Source of the DNA: Lentisphaerota bacterium
GTDB taxonomy: Bacteria > Verrucomicrobiota > Kiritimatiellia > RFP12 > UBA1067
Length of the DNA stretch: 41,265 bases
NCBI GenBank assembly: GCA_015061665.1
Contig: SUWC01000022.1
Span: 1-41,265, forward strand
Direction of reading: 5' to 3'
Shown one piece after another: positions 30,301-41,265 of the stretch. The notes beneath the pieces are model-generated. The model worked only from the letters and a program-made list of their open reading frames with translations, had not been told where the DNA came from and did not search any database. Within the stretch, counting starts at the first letter, position 1; each line of letters opens with the position of its first letter. The translations under genes were made by a program, and so were the position numbers.

Positions 30301-33300
30301 CGAAGCACTGGAAAAACGAGTGGAAGTCCGCCGGACCTGATTTCGCCTCCGCCGAACGCGAATTGGCGAGGCTGAAGGAGGCGGGGCTTGACGGACTCGA
30401 GTCGATGTACGAGGCGAACACAATCGAGGAGGACATCGGATTTACGCGCATCGCAAACGCACTGGGGCTGCTGAAGTCCGCAGGCAGCGACTTCCACGGC
30501 GCGAACAAGCCGACGATAAGCCTCGGCATGAAAGTGCCCGACGACTTCATTGCGCCGCTGCTTGAACGGCTTGGCGACTGCGTCGGCGTTGTGGGCGGAT
30601 GATTTCAAACCAAACAAAGGAGACACAAAAATGAACCAAGCGGAGAAAGAGCGTCTTGCAAAGGTCGGAAAGACCTTCAACGCTAAGAAGTACATCGAAA
30701 ACGAGATCAAGGCGATACGCGAGCAGGTCGGCGACAAGAAGGTCCTCCTCGCGCTTTCCGGCGGCGTCGACTCGTCCGTCTGCGCGGCGCTTCTCTACAA
30801 GGCGATCGGCAAGCAGCTCGTCTGCGTGTTCGTGGACCACGGCTGCATGCGCCTCAACGAGGGCAAGATGATCAAGAAGGTCTTCAAGGGACAGTTCGGC
30901 GTGAACCTCATCGCGCTCGACTGCGAGAAGCGCTTCCTCGACAAGGCGAAGGGCGTGACCGATCCCGAGACGAAGCGCAAGATCATCGGCGGCGAGTTCA
31001 TCAACGTCTTCGCCGACACGGCGCGCGACCTCCAGAAGAAGTACGGCAACATCGATTTCCTCGGACAGGGCACGATTTATCCCGACATCATCGAGTCGGG
31101 CGTCGGCGGACACAAGGCCGTCAAGGCGCACCATAACGTCGGCGGTCTCCCGAAGGACATCCTCTTCAAGGGACTCGTCGAGCCCGTGAAGTACCTCTAC
31201 AAGGACGAAGTGCGCAAGGTCGGCAAGCTCCTCGGCCTCCCCGAGGAGATGGTCATGCGCCAGCCGTTCCCGGGACCGGGCCTCGCGGTCCGCTGCATCG
31301 GCGAGCTCACCAAGGAGAAGCTCGACATCCTCCGCCAGGCCGACTTCATCTTCCGCGACGAGATGCACAAGGCGAAGCTCGACAAGAAAGCGCAGCAGTT
31401 CTTCGCGATCATGACGAACGTCAAGTCCGTCGGCGTCAAGAACGGCGCGCGCACGTTCGGCTACGTCATCGGCATCCGCGCGATCTCGACGCAGCAGTTC
31501 GTCAAGGCGGGCATCGTCGAGCTTCCGTTCAAGTTCGTCACCATGGTCGCTGAGAAGATCGCGACGAAGGTGAAGGGCGCGAACCGCGTCGTCTGGGACG
31601 TCACTCCGAAGCCTCCGGCAACGATCGAGTGGGAGTAAGTCCTGTTCTTTCGCAACCAAAGGGCCGATGCGTCGTCATGATGCGTCGGCCCTGATTTTAT
31701 CCTTAAACAAGGAGAAGGGTTGCAAGGCCAGCGACGAGGCAGTACGGACCGAAAAGCCAGAACCAGTCGCCTTTGAGGGCCTTGACCAGAAGGGCGAGCG
31801 AGAAGTATCCGACGAATCCGGCAAGCACTGCGCCGTAGATCGTGAGCCCCCAGGGAACCTCGGCCGTCGCCGCTTCGCCTGCCTCGCCAGCCGCCTTGAT
31901 GCACTTCAGAAGCTCTAGCATCGCCGCGCCGCCGATGAGCGGGGCGGACATCAGGAACGAGAACTCTGCGCTCTTCGCGCCGTCGACTCGTCCCGCGCGT
32001 GCGCTTGCGAGCGTCATGCCGCTCCTTGACACGCCGGGGAGAAGGGCGACGGACTGCCCGAGCCCCATGAAAAACGCCCTTGCCCAGGAAACGTCTTTTG
32101 AGCCCTTGGGCATGTAGCGCGTTCCGATAAGCACGGCTCCCGTGAACATCAGAAGCGCGCCCACCATCTTGGCGTTCTCGAACATCCCCTCGAGGAAGTC
32201 GTGGAAGAAGAGGTACACGACGACGGCGGGCAGTGCGCTAAGCGCAATCTTTCCCAGGTATTCCCATGCCTCGCGCCTGTGCTCCCATGTTGCCGAACGC
32301 CAGAGGAGTCCGCGCACAAGCCGCGAAATGACGATTCTGTAGTACGCGAAGATGGCCGCTAGCGTGCCGAGGTGCAGGAAGACGTCGAGCCGCAGTCCTC
32401 CGTCCTTCATGCCCAGCGCGTGCTGCGCGATCACGAGATGCCCCGAACTTGATATGGGGAGGAACTCTGCGACGCCCTGGAGCGCGGCGAGGAACGATAC
32501 CTTGAGGAATTCGATCATGGCGTCAGATCCGTTTGAAGATGAGCGACGTGTTCACCCCGCCGAAGGCGAAGTTGTTGGACATCACGTACTCAGTGTCGAT
32601 AAGGCGTCCTTCGCCCGTTATGTAGTCGAGTTCACCGCAGGCGGGGTCGGGCTCGGAAAGATTGAGCGTCGGATGGAACCATCCAGCGTTCATGGCGTCG
32701 ACGGCGAGCATGGCTTCGATTGCGCCGCAGGCGCCTAGGGTGTGGCCGATGTAGGACTTCGTGGACGATATGGGCGCTGCGAACCCAAGGGCGGCGCGCG
32801 TTGCGTTCGTCTCCGCGATGTCGCCCGCCTTCGTAGCCGTGCCGTGTCCGTTCACATATCCGATTGCCGACGCCGAGATCCCGGCGTCCACGAGCGCGCC
32901 CTTGAGGCAGGCGGACATCGTAGCCGCGTTTGGGTTCGTCACGTGCGTGCCGTCCGTGTTCTCGAAGAACCCGACGACTTCGGCGAACATCTTCGCGCCG
33001 CGTGCCTTCGCGTGCTCGTATTCCTCGAGTATGAGGGTGCCCGCGCCTTCGCCGATGACGAGTCCGTCGCGGTTCGCGTCGTAGGGGGCGGGCGTCGTCT
33101 TGGGGGCGTCGTTTCTGAGCGACGTCGCGTAGAGCACGTCGAATATCGCTACCTGCGTCGGCGAGAACTCCTCCGCGCCGCCCGCTATCATGACGTCCTG
33201 GAGCCCGAATTTAATCAGCTCGTATGCGTTGCCGACCGCAAGCGAGCCCGAGGTGCACGCCGTGCCCGTCGGCACTAGGCGCCCGTGGGTCTGGAAGTGG

Positions 33301-36300
33301 ACCGACAGGTTGCAGGCGGTCGTCTGCGGCATGAGCTTGATGTATGTTCCAGACGTGACGTTCTTCAGCTCGTGCGTCGCGAGAAGCGAAAGGAAGTCGA
33401 GGTGGGGCGGAATCGCGCCCGAGCAGCTGCCGTATGCGACGCCGCAGCGTCCTGACTGCAACGTGGCCGCGTCGAGCCCCGCTTCGGCGACGGCGTGCTC
33501 CGTCGCTGCGAGCGCGTACATCGCGACGTCGCCCATCGTGCGCGTCGTCTTGCGCGTCCAGTGGGCGGGACGCGTGAAGCCGGCCTTCGACCCAAGGCGC
33601 GTGTTGAAGCCCTTGAAGTCGGCGAGTTCGGGAACGGACTCGATGCAGTTCTCGAAGGTCTTCAGGCGCGCGAAGGCGGACTCGGGCGTGTGCCCGAGCG
33701 CGCTTACGCATCCTCTGCCCGTGATTACGACTCTTCTCATGCGGGCTTGTAGGAGTCCTTGAGGGTGACCGTCCTGTTGAAAACGGGGGCGCCGGGCTTC
33801 GAGTCGTATTCGTCGGCGACGAAGTAGCCTGTGCGCTCGAACTGGAAGCGCTCGCCGGGCTTTGCCTCGCCGAGAAGCGGCTCGACGTATCCCGAGACGG
33901 TCTTGAGGGAGTCGGGGTTCATGTACTTGAGGAATCCGTCGCTGCCGTCTTTGAGCGGATTCTTCTCCGTGAACAGGCGCTCGTACAGGCGGAACGTCGC
34001 CGGAACGCCGCTCTCCGCGTCGACCCAGTGGATCGTGCCCTTGACCTTGCGCCCGTCGGCCGCGTTGCCGCCCCAGCTCGCCTCGTCCCACGTTCCGTGG
34101 ATTTCGACGACCTTGCCCTGCGCGTCCTTCGTGCAGCTCGTCGCCTTGAAGATGCAGGCTCCGCGCAGACGCACCTCCTGCCCCACTGCCATGCGGAAGA
34201 ACTTCTTTTCGGGGACCTCCATGAAGTCAGCCCGGTCAATCCAGATCTCGCGTCCGAACGGGATCTTCCTCGTCCCCGCGCTTTCGTCGAGCGGGTTGTT
34301 AGGGAGCTCGACGTCCTTCGCCTCGCCGGCCCAGTTGTCTATCACGACCTTGACGGGGTCGAGCACGGCCATGCGGCGCGTCGCGGTCTTGTTTAGCTCC
34401 TCGCGGACGCACCACTCGAGAAGGGCGGGGTCGCTTTCGCTTTCGACCTTCGTGACGCCGACGCGCTCGCAGAACTCGCGTATCGCGCCAGGGGTGTAGC
34501 CGCGCCGTCGCATTCCGCAGACCGTGGGCATGCGCGGGTCGTCCCATCCGGCGACGTGCCCCTCCGTGACAAGCTGCAGGAGGAGGCGCTTGGACATGAC
34601 AGTGTAGGTGATGTTGAGACGGGCGAACTCGCGCTGCTCGGGACGGATCTTCACTCCGTTGCGAACGACTAGCAGCCCCATTTCGTCAAGGCGGTCGACA
34701 ACCCAGTCGTAGAGCGGACGGTGCACCTCGAATTCCAGCGTGCACATGGAGTTCGTCACGCCCTCTAGCGCGTCCTCGATCGGATGGGCGAAGTCGTACA
34801 TCGGGTAGATGCACCACTTGTCGCCGAGATGGTAGTGCGGCACGTGGCGTATGCGGTAGAGGACAGGGTCGCGGAAGTGGATGTTGGGCGAGGCCATGTC
34901 GATCTTCGCCCTGAGGCACCATTCGCCGTCGGCGTATTTCCCCGCCTTCATGTCGCGGAAAATCTCGAGGTTGCGCTCCGGCGTCGTGTCGCGCGAAGGG
35001 GAGGGAATGCCGGGCTTCTCGGGGACTCCGCGGTGGGCCTTCCACTCCTCCTGCGTCAGGTTGCAGCAGTAAGCCTGCCCCGCCTTGATGAGGTTTTCGG
35101 CAATCTCGTACATCTTGTCGAACATGTTGGAGGCGTTGTAGAAGCCCGCCTCCGCCCCGTCGCCCTCGCCGGACCACTGGAAACCAAGCCAGCGGATGTC
35201 CTTCTTGATGTTCTCCGCGTATTCGTCGCTTTCCTTGGCGGGGTTCGTGTCGTCAAGGCGGAGGTGGCACTCGCCGCCGAACAGCTCCGCCATGCCGAAG
35301 TCCACGAAGACGGCCTTTGCGTGGCCTATGTGGATGTAGCCGTTCGGCTCGGGCGGAAAGCGCGTGACGACCTTGCCGCCAGTGCGGCCCTCGGCCACGC
35401 CTTTTTCGATCCACTGCCTGAGGAAGTGCCTAGAAGTGTCTGATTCGTTCATCTTTTCTCCGACGTACTTGAAAAATGTGCTTTTTATATTATACCATAA
35501 ATGGGGGTAAGGCGTATGGTACGATACAAAAAAAGGCTCCGGCGGTTGCCGGAGCCTTTTTCCTGTTGCAATGCAAGTCAGAGGATTACGCCTCGGGCTT
35601 CGTCTTCTTGAGACCGAGACCGCGGCTTCCTTCCTTCCACTCTCCGCGCTTCTGGAGAAGGTTGACGCGCTCGAAGCGCTTAAGGACATTGCGCCTTGAA
35701 GTGATCTTGCTGGTACCCTTGAGTGATGGATGCTGGCTCATTGTTGCTTTTCCTTTCGAAATTTTGAAGCGATATTATATCATTTTTTCGTCAGGCTTTC
35801 AACTGCCCACCCTCACTTTTCTTCAGAGGCCTCTTCCGGCGGGGGAATGAGGGCCTTGAACTCGTCCGCCGCCTTGACGTTTGCCGCGCGGATGAGACCG
35901 GAAAGGTACTCCTGGATCTTGCCGCCCTCGGCCTGGTTGCGGAGGTAGTCGACGACCTGCTTGAGTTCGGGGACAGGGCGCGCCTCGTCGGTCTTGATCA
36001 GGATGTGGCTGGCGCGCACCTTCTCGGGTTCGGCGGGCGTGTCGTCCGTCGCCTCCGTTGCGGGCGTCTTGGCCGTCGTGAGGATGAGGTGGTAGCCGAA
36101 CTGCGTCTTGACGGGCTCGGAGATCTGACCGACCTCAAGCGCGAAGGCGGCCTTGTCGAACTCTGGGACCATCATGCCGTGCGTGAAGTCGCCGAGGTCG
36201 CCTCCCTTGGCCTTGGATGGGCATGCGGACTCCTTCTTGGCGAGTTCTGCGAACTTCTCGGCCCGCTTAGACTCCTCCGTCGCGTCGAGTTGCGCCTTGA

Positions 36301-39300
36301 GCTCCTGAATCTTCTTGAGCGCCTCCTCGGGTCCGGCGAGCTTGGAGTTCTGCTCCTTGATGCCGTCGATTATCTTCTGCGCCTCGGCCGTGTAGTCCGT
36401 CGTGTCCTTGGACGTGACCTCGCCCTTGATCATCTTGTCGATCAGGACGCCGTTGCGGAAGCTGGCGAGCGCGGTCTCCTTGCCGAGCGGGGATTTCTCG
36501 GCGGCCTCTTCGATGGACTTGGGAGCGCCGGGGCGTCCCGCGAAGCCCTTGACGATCTCCGCCTCGCGCTCCTTGAGGTCCTCCTCCGTCGCTTCGTAGC
36601 CGAGCTCCTTCGCCTTCTTGACGAGGACGTGCTCGGTTATGAACTCCTGCGCGAGGAGCTGTGCGATCCTCGTCTTCGCGAATTCGCGCTGCTCGGCGGG
36701 GATGTTCTCGCCCTGCGCTTCGATGACCTTCGCGACGTTCGCGTCGATTTCGCCGCGCTTCAGCTCGGCTCCGTTGACGGAAATCACGACTTCCGCGGGG
36801 TCCTTCTTCGACTCGTCCTTCGCCTCGGCCTGGACTGACTGAACCGCCGCAGGAGCCGAAGCCTCGGTCTTTTCCTCGGCCTTGTTGCACTTGTCGCAGC
36901 ATCCCGCGATCACGCTGGCGGCGAGCATTGCCGCGCCCATCATGTTGATAGTTGCCATTTATGTTGCCTTTTCTTTCTGTTGAGAAATCGACTTGACGAC
37001 AGCCCGCCTCCCGTTGAGGGGACAATCCAAGTGGAAATCATAGAATACACCAATTACCCTTGCCGCGTCCAGTAGAATCTGAATGTTTTTTTCGGCACGC
37101 GGATCCCTCAGGCACCTGGTCACTCCCTCCGAAATGGGTATCTTTCGCTCTCCGCGCAAGGCGAAAACACCTGATTCCGCCTCGATTTCGGGGTAAAGTC
37201 CCGATAATTGGAGAGCCGAAAGCTCGAAGGCGACGAGTTCCGCCGCGAGCGCCGCGCGGTCGGTTTCAGGGCCTTGCGCGGCAATCGACGCGAGCGCGTC
37301 GAGGGAGCTGTCGAGCAGTTCGAACCACTCTCGCGCCTCCTCGCCCGACGGCGCGAGCTCCCCCGCAAGCGAGCGGAAGTGGTCGGCCGCAAGCAGCGCG
37401 GGGAGGCATCCCCTGAGCGCGTCGCGAGTGCGGACGGGCGCGCATTCCCTGAGGGCGTGCAGTTCGTTCCTCGCGCGCAGATAGTAGACGATGTCGCACT
37501 TGTAGTTGAGGTCGTACTGCCCCAGGAAGGCGCTTTTCGGCCTGACCGCTCCCTTTACGACGGTGGAGAGGCCGCCGAACGGGGCAAGCCACTGGACGAC
37601 GTGGCTGGTCTGCGACCACGGGTGGATTCTGAGGCAGATCGCCTCCGTCTTTGCCGTCTCGCCCGCCATTCGCTAAACTACGTCGCCGAGGAGCATGTGT
37701 CCCGAGACGGACGTCACGCGCATCTTCACGAGGGACTTGCGCTTTGCCGTCAGAATGTGGGCGTTGGCTCCTCCATCCGGGTTCGCCACGCACCAGAGGT
37801 ACTGCGAAGACCAGCCCGCGATATGCCTTTCGTCCTCCACGACCATCTCGACCGTCTTTCCCGCGAAGGAGTGCGCGAAGCGTCCGCGTTCGGCGTCCGC
37901 CTCCGCCGCCACCTGGTGCGCGCGCTCGCGCCGCACCTCGCGCGGGACGGAGTGGGGCATCTTCACGGCCGGCGTGTCGGGGCGCTCGGAATATGGGAAT
38001 ACGTGCGCCTTCGAGAAGCGCAGCCGCCGCATCACGCCGAGCGTCGCTATCATGTCCACCTCGCTTTCGCCCGGGAAGCCGGTCATGAGGTCGCACGCGA
38101 TCGCGACGTCGGGCATCAGTTCGCGCGCCTTGCGCACGATCGACTCGACGTCGTGGATGGTGTAGGGACGCTTCATCGCGGAGAGGGTGCGCGTGGAGCC
38201 GGACTGCACGGGCAGGTGCAGGTAGCGGCAGACGTTGGGGTTCGCCGACATCACGTCGACTATTTCGGAGGCGATTGCACCTGGCTCTACGGAGCCGAGC
38301 CGTATCCTGCACGGCGCGTCGGCGTTCTGCGCGCCGAGCTCGGCGAGGGACGCGACTAGCCGTGGGAGGCGCGCGCCGCCGTCGAGGTACTGCGCCGCGT
38401 TGCACCCCGTTATGACGATCTCGTGGTAGCCCGACTCGATGAAGCGCCTGGCCTTGTCCATGACTTCGTCGAATGGAACGGAGACGGACTTCCCGCGGAA
38501 CTGCGGGACGATGCAGAAAGCGCAGGCCCCGTTGCATCCGTCCTGTATCTTCAGGTACGCGCGCGCCGTGGAGACGGGAACGGCGTCCGTCCCGGAAAGC
38601 GACGCGGGGAGGAAGGGCTGTGGCTTCTTCGCCTCGGGAAGGCAGCCTTCCACGACAATGCGCTTGTTGGGGTATTTGCGCCTTATGTGGGCGATGACGT
38701 GCTCGCAGTCGCGCTGGGCGCGGGAGGTCACGGAGCATCCCCGCACCACTATGAGGTCGGCGTCCGCATGGGACGCCGTGGTGGTCCATCCGCTGGCGAT
38801 GAACTGCGCCTCGCGCTGAAGCGCCTCCGCGCGGTTGAGGCGGCAGCCGAACGTCTCGAAGCAGACTCTCACTTTGCGACCTCGGGGAGGATGAATATGA
38901 GCGCGACGTTCGTCGCGTTGAAGAGCGCGTGGTTGAGGATGGGCGACCACAGCCAGGAGGTGGTCTTGTACAGCCAGCACTGCGCCATGCCGAACAGGAA
39001 AAGCGCTATGAACGCGTTGTTCCATCCGAGGAAGACGAGGCGCCCGGTCTTGAACAGCTTCATGACGTCGTAGTAGTGCGCCATCGAGAACAGGAAGGAG
39101 GAGATGACAGCGACTATTATTGGATAGAGGATGAGGAAGTAGATGAGCTTCGGCAGCAGCAGCTCTCCGCCCTTGCGGGGCACCTTGTAGAGGAGGAAGC
39201 GGAAGATGAACTCCTCCATTATCGGCGCGACGACTATGACGGTGAAGAGTATCTTTACTAGGTTCCAGCCGCGCGCGCCCTTTACGAATGCGACGGACTG

Positions 39301-41265
39301 CTGGACAGGCAGGTCGATGCCGAAGAAGTGCTTCGCCGCCAGTTCGGTGAGCCAGCACGCCAGGATTACAGTCCCAAATATGAATGGCCACGCCAATATC
39401 GTTTTCTTAAGAGATGACATAGTCAGTACATTATACCATAAACCGTGCGAGAGCTGCGAATGAAGGGTACTGTCCCCGTGTGGTTAGGCTGCACCTTTGG
39501 AGACGCGGCTTCCAGCCGCGTATAATACAGCCCACTTACAATTCCAACGCGGCTGGAAGCCGCGTCTCCAAATTATCCCTCTTCCCCCACTTCCCCCTCT
39601 TCCCCCACTTCCCCCTCTTCCCTCTCCCCCGTTCCCCATTCCCCATTCCCCGTTCCCCATTCCCCATTCCCCGTTCCCCATTCCCCGTTCCCCATGCTGC
39701 TTGCGTGTAAGGGCTTGGCTTCGTTCGTGGCAACGGTCCTCGCCTTTTGATACGGCCGATTTGCGCGCTGCCGTGCGTAGTCCTCCCCGGTCCATAACCG
39801 GCTTCTCGCCAGTGAGTCAAGCCTTTGCGGTCAGGCAGCAATAAGGTCGTGTCGCAGTCGAAAGAACGGCTAAACTTGCAGGGGGTCCGTCGCTCCGCGA
39901 CGGACCTAGAAAGGTCGTGTCGCAGTCGACTTCCAAGTCACTCCCATTCGCCTTCCCTCGCGCGCTCCCGATTTATCTGATTCTGCGCGAGTGCTGTGAA
40001 TGAAGTGGGAGCCGTGTAGAACATGTAGAACGTGTAGAAGGGGTTGGAGAGTGGCCGTTTGACTGGGGGAAGCGGCGTCTCGCCGCTTCGTGAAAAGGTC
40101 GTGTCGCGTTCGACTTCTAAGTCACTACCCATTCGCCTCCCTCGCGCGCTCCCGATTTATTGATTGTGGGCGAGGACTGGGAATCAAATATCTTCGGTTG
40201 AAGGTCTCACGCAGAGATACAGCCCCTTTGAAGTGGTTTGTCGATTGCTATCGATTATCAGTCCTTTACAAGGCTTCTAGGCATCTAGAGCTTATAGCTC
40301 CGCCATCTCCCAAGAGCATGCCTTGCGCCTAGATGCGCTGCTCAAGGTGAAATCGTGCAGCGAGTGCGCGACGGCTACTCCGTGTTGTCTACGAAGCTCG
40401 GGCGCGTATCCGCATTTGGTTTCCCGCTCCTTGCTATTATGGGTTCAGGCCATACTGTTCAGTTGTTGGGTTTGCGCATTATGCCTTGCCGACTCAAAGC
40501 GGATATGTGTTTAGGTAAGTGTGCCGTGAGTTTGGTAAGCGCTAATATCCCCGTAGCTTAATAAGCCATAAGCTCTCGCAAGCGTAAACAGAAAGCAAAT
40601 CGAAAGCTCACTTGAAGCCCAACATCCCGCGCGGGCTCGATGCCCGTGCGCAACGAAATAATATCTCGGGCGCGAGCAGATGTGAAGTGAGATGTTCGTC
40701 AATCTCAAGCAAATATAAGCGCCGCGTCCTGTCGCCTATTTCTATTATTATAGGTGAAGCTAGCGGCCAGCTAAATCATAGCGCGAAGCTCCTATTTTTA
40801 GCGGAGGGGTGGCGGGAGCGGGGTGTGCCGAGTGAGACGCGCGCAGGCTTGAGCCGTATTAACAACGTTGCACGCAACCACAGATCATCGCTGAGGCTTG
40901 ACTGACTAAGCGAAGCTTCTTGTCTTGAGCTAGAAGGCTCAAAGACCTGCGCGGTCGAGACCGAGGCAGCAGCCCCGGACCGCCACCCCGTAGCGAAACA
41001 TCCGCCTCCGTCTACGGCTTGACGCCGACGGGGTTTACCTGCACAGGCACGTTGGTGTCTTCGCCCTTGTTGTCAGCCGCTTGCGTGGTCTGCGATATGA
41101 CCGCGATGCCGGGGATGCCGAAGGCGTAGACGCCCATGGTCTGCGTCTTGTCGCTGGGCGTCAGCGAAGAGCATCCGCTCGCCGAGAACGAGACGATGCC
41201 GCCGCCGACGGCCCCGATTATCACGGGCTTGAGCGCGTTCCATATCTGAATAGCCAATGTCTTCC

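Overview
The window is about 41 kb of GC-rich bacterial chromosome carrying mostly housekeeping and sugar-metabolism genes. It encodes a 51-residue basic protein (35586-35741, minus strand) that matches my memory of the short basic protein family of Chlamydiae, Verrucomicrobia and relatives. Together with pyruvate formate-lyase fermentation, rhamnose use and secreted GH43 and GH97 glycosidases, this suggests an anaerobic gut or rumen member of the Verrucomicrobiota/Kiritimatiellota/Lentisphaerota group. The group assignment is inference; no rRNA is present.

Layout. 1-5764: rpsA, rpmB and gap, then a sugar ABC-transporter protein in which the binding protein and the membrane permease are one chain with no ordinary start codon. 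5828-14683: acyl-CoA synthetase, argB-argD, dnaB with a coupled kinase-fold protein, murF, deoA. 14789-18576: tRNA-Asn, GH43, a secreted phosphodiesterase, then about 880 bp of palindrome-rich non-coding DNA. 18577-23714: pflB-pflA and GH97. 23782-26725 (minus): tRNA-Ser, nagA, pgi. 26860-31638: rhaB, a phosphohexomutase, a PHP phosphoesterase and a GMP synthase lacking its amidotransferase half. 31703-35452 (minus): glnS, a ketoacyl synthase, uppP. 35586-39420 (minus): the small basic protein, a parvulin-like lipoprotein, recO, mtaB and a CPBP protease. 39421-41011: about 1.6 kb without a convincing gene.

Promoters are unusually readable. Most transcription units have an extended -10 of the form TG(G/A)TANNAT. 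The TGA type usually has a TTG-like -35 box 17-18 bp upstream, whereas most TGG-type promoters have none. Several -10 boxes lie only 6-10 nt before the start codon (murF, rhaB, GH43, the CPBP gene, argB), implying leaderless or nearly leaderless mRNAs.

The most interesting part is 39421-41011. It holds a 26-bp inverted repeat, G-rich tandem repeats, two diverged 86-bp direct repeats with conserved hairpins, and two stretches that fold well as RNA: one of about 146 nt (39695-39840) and one of up to about 800 nt (40192-40989). All G-T wobble pairs I found in their helices are G-U pairs only if the plus strand is transcribed, so they are candidate non-coding RNAs. I do not recognise either as a known family.
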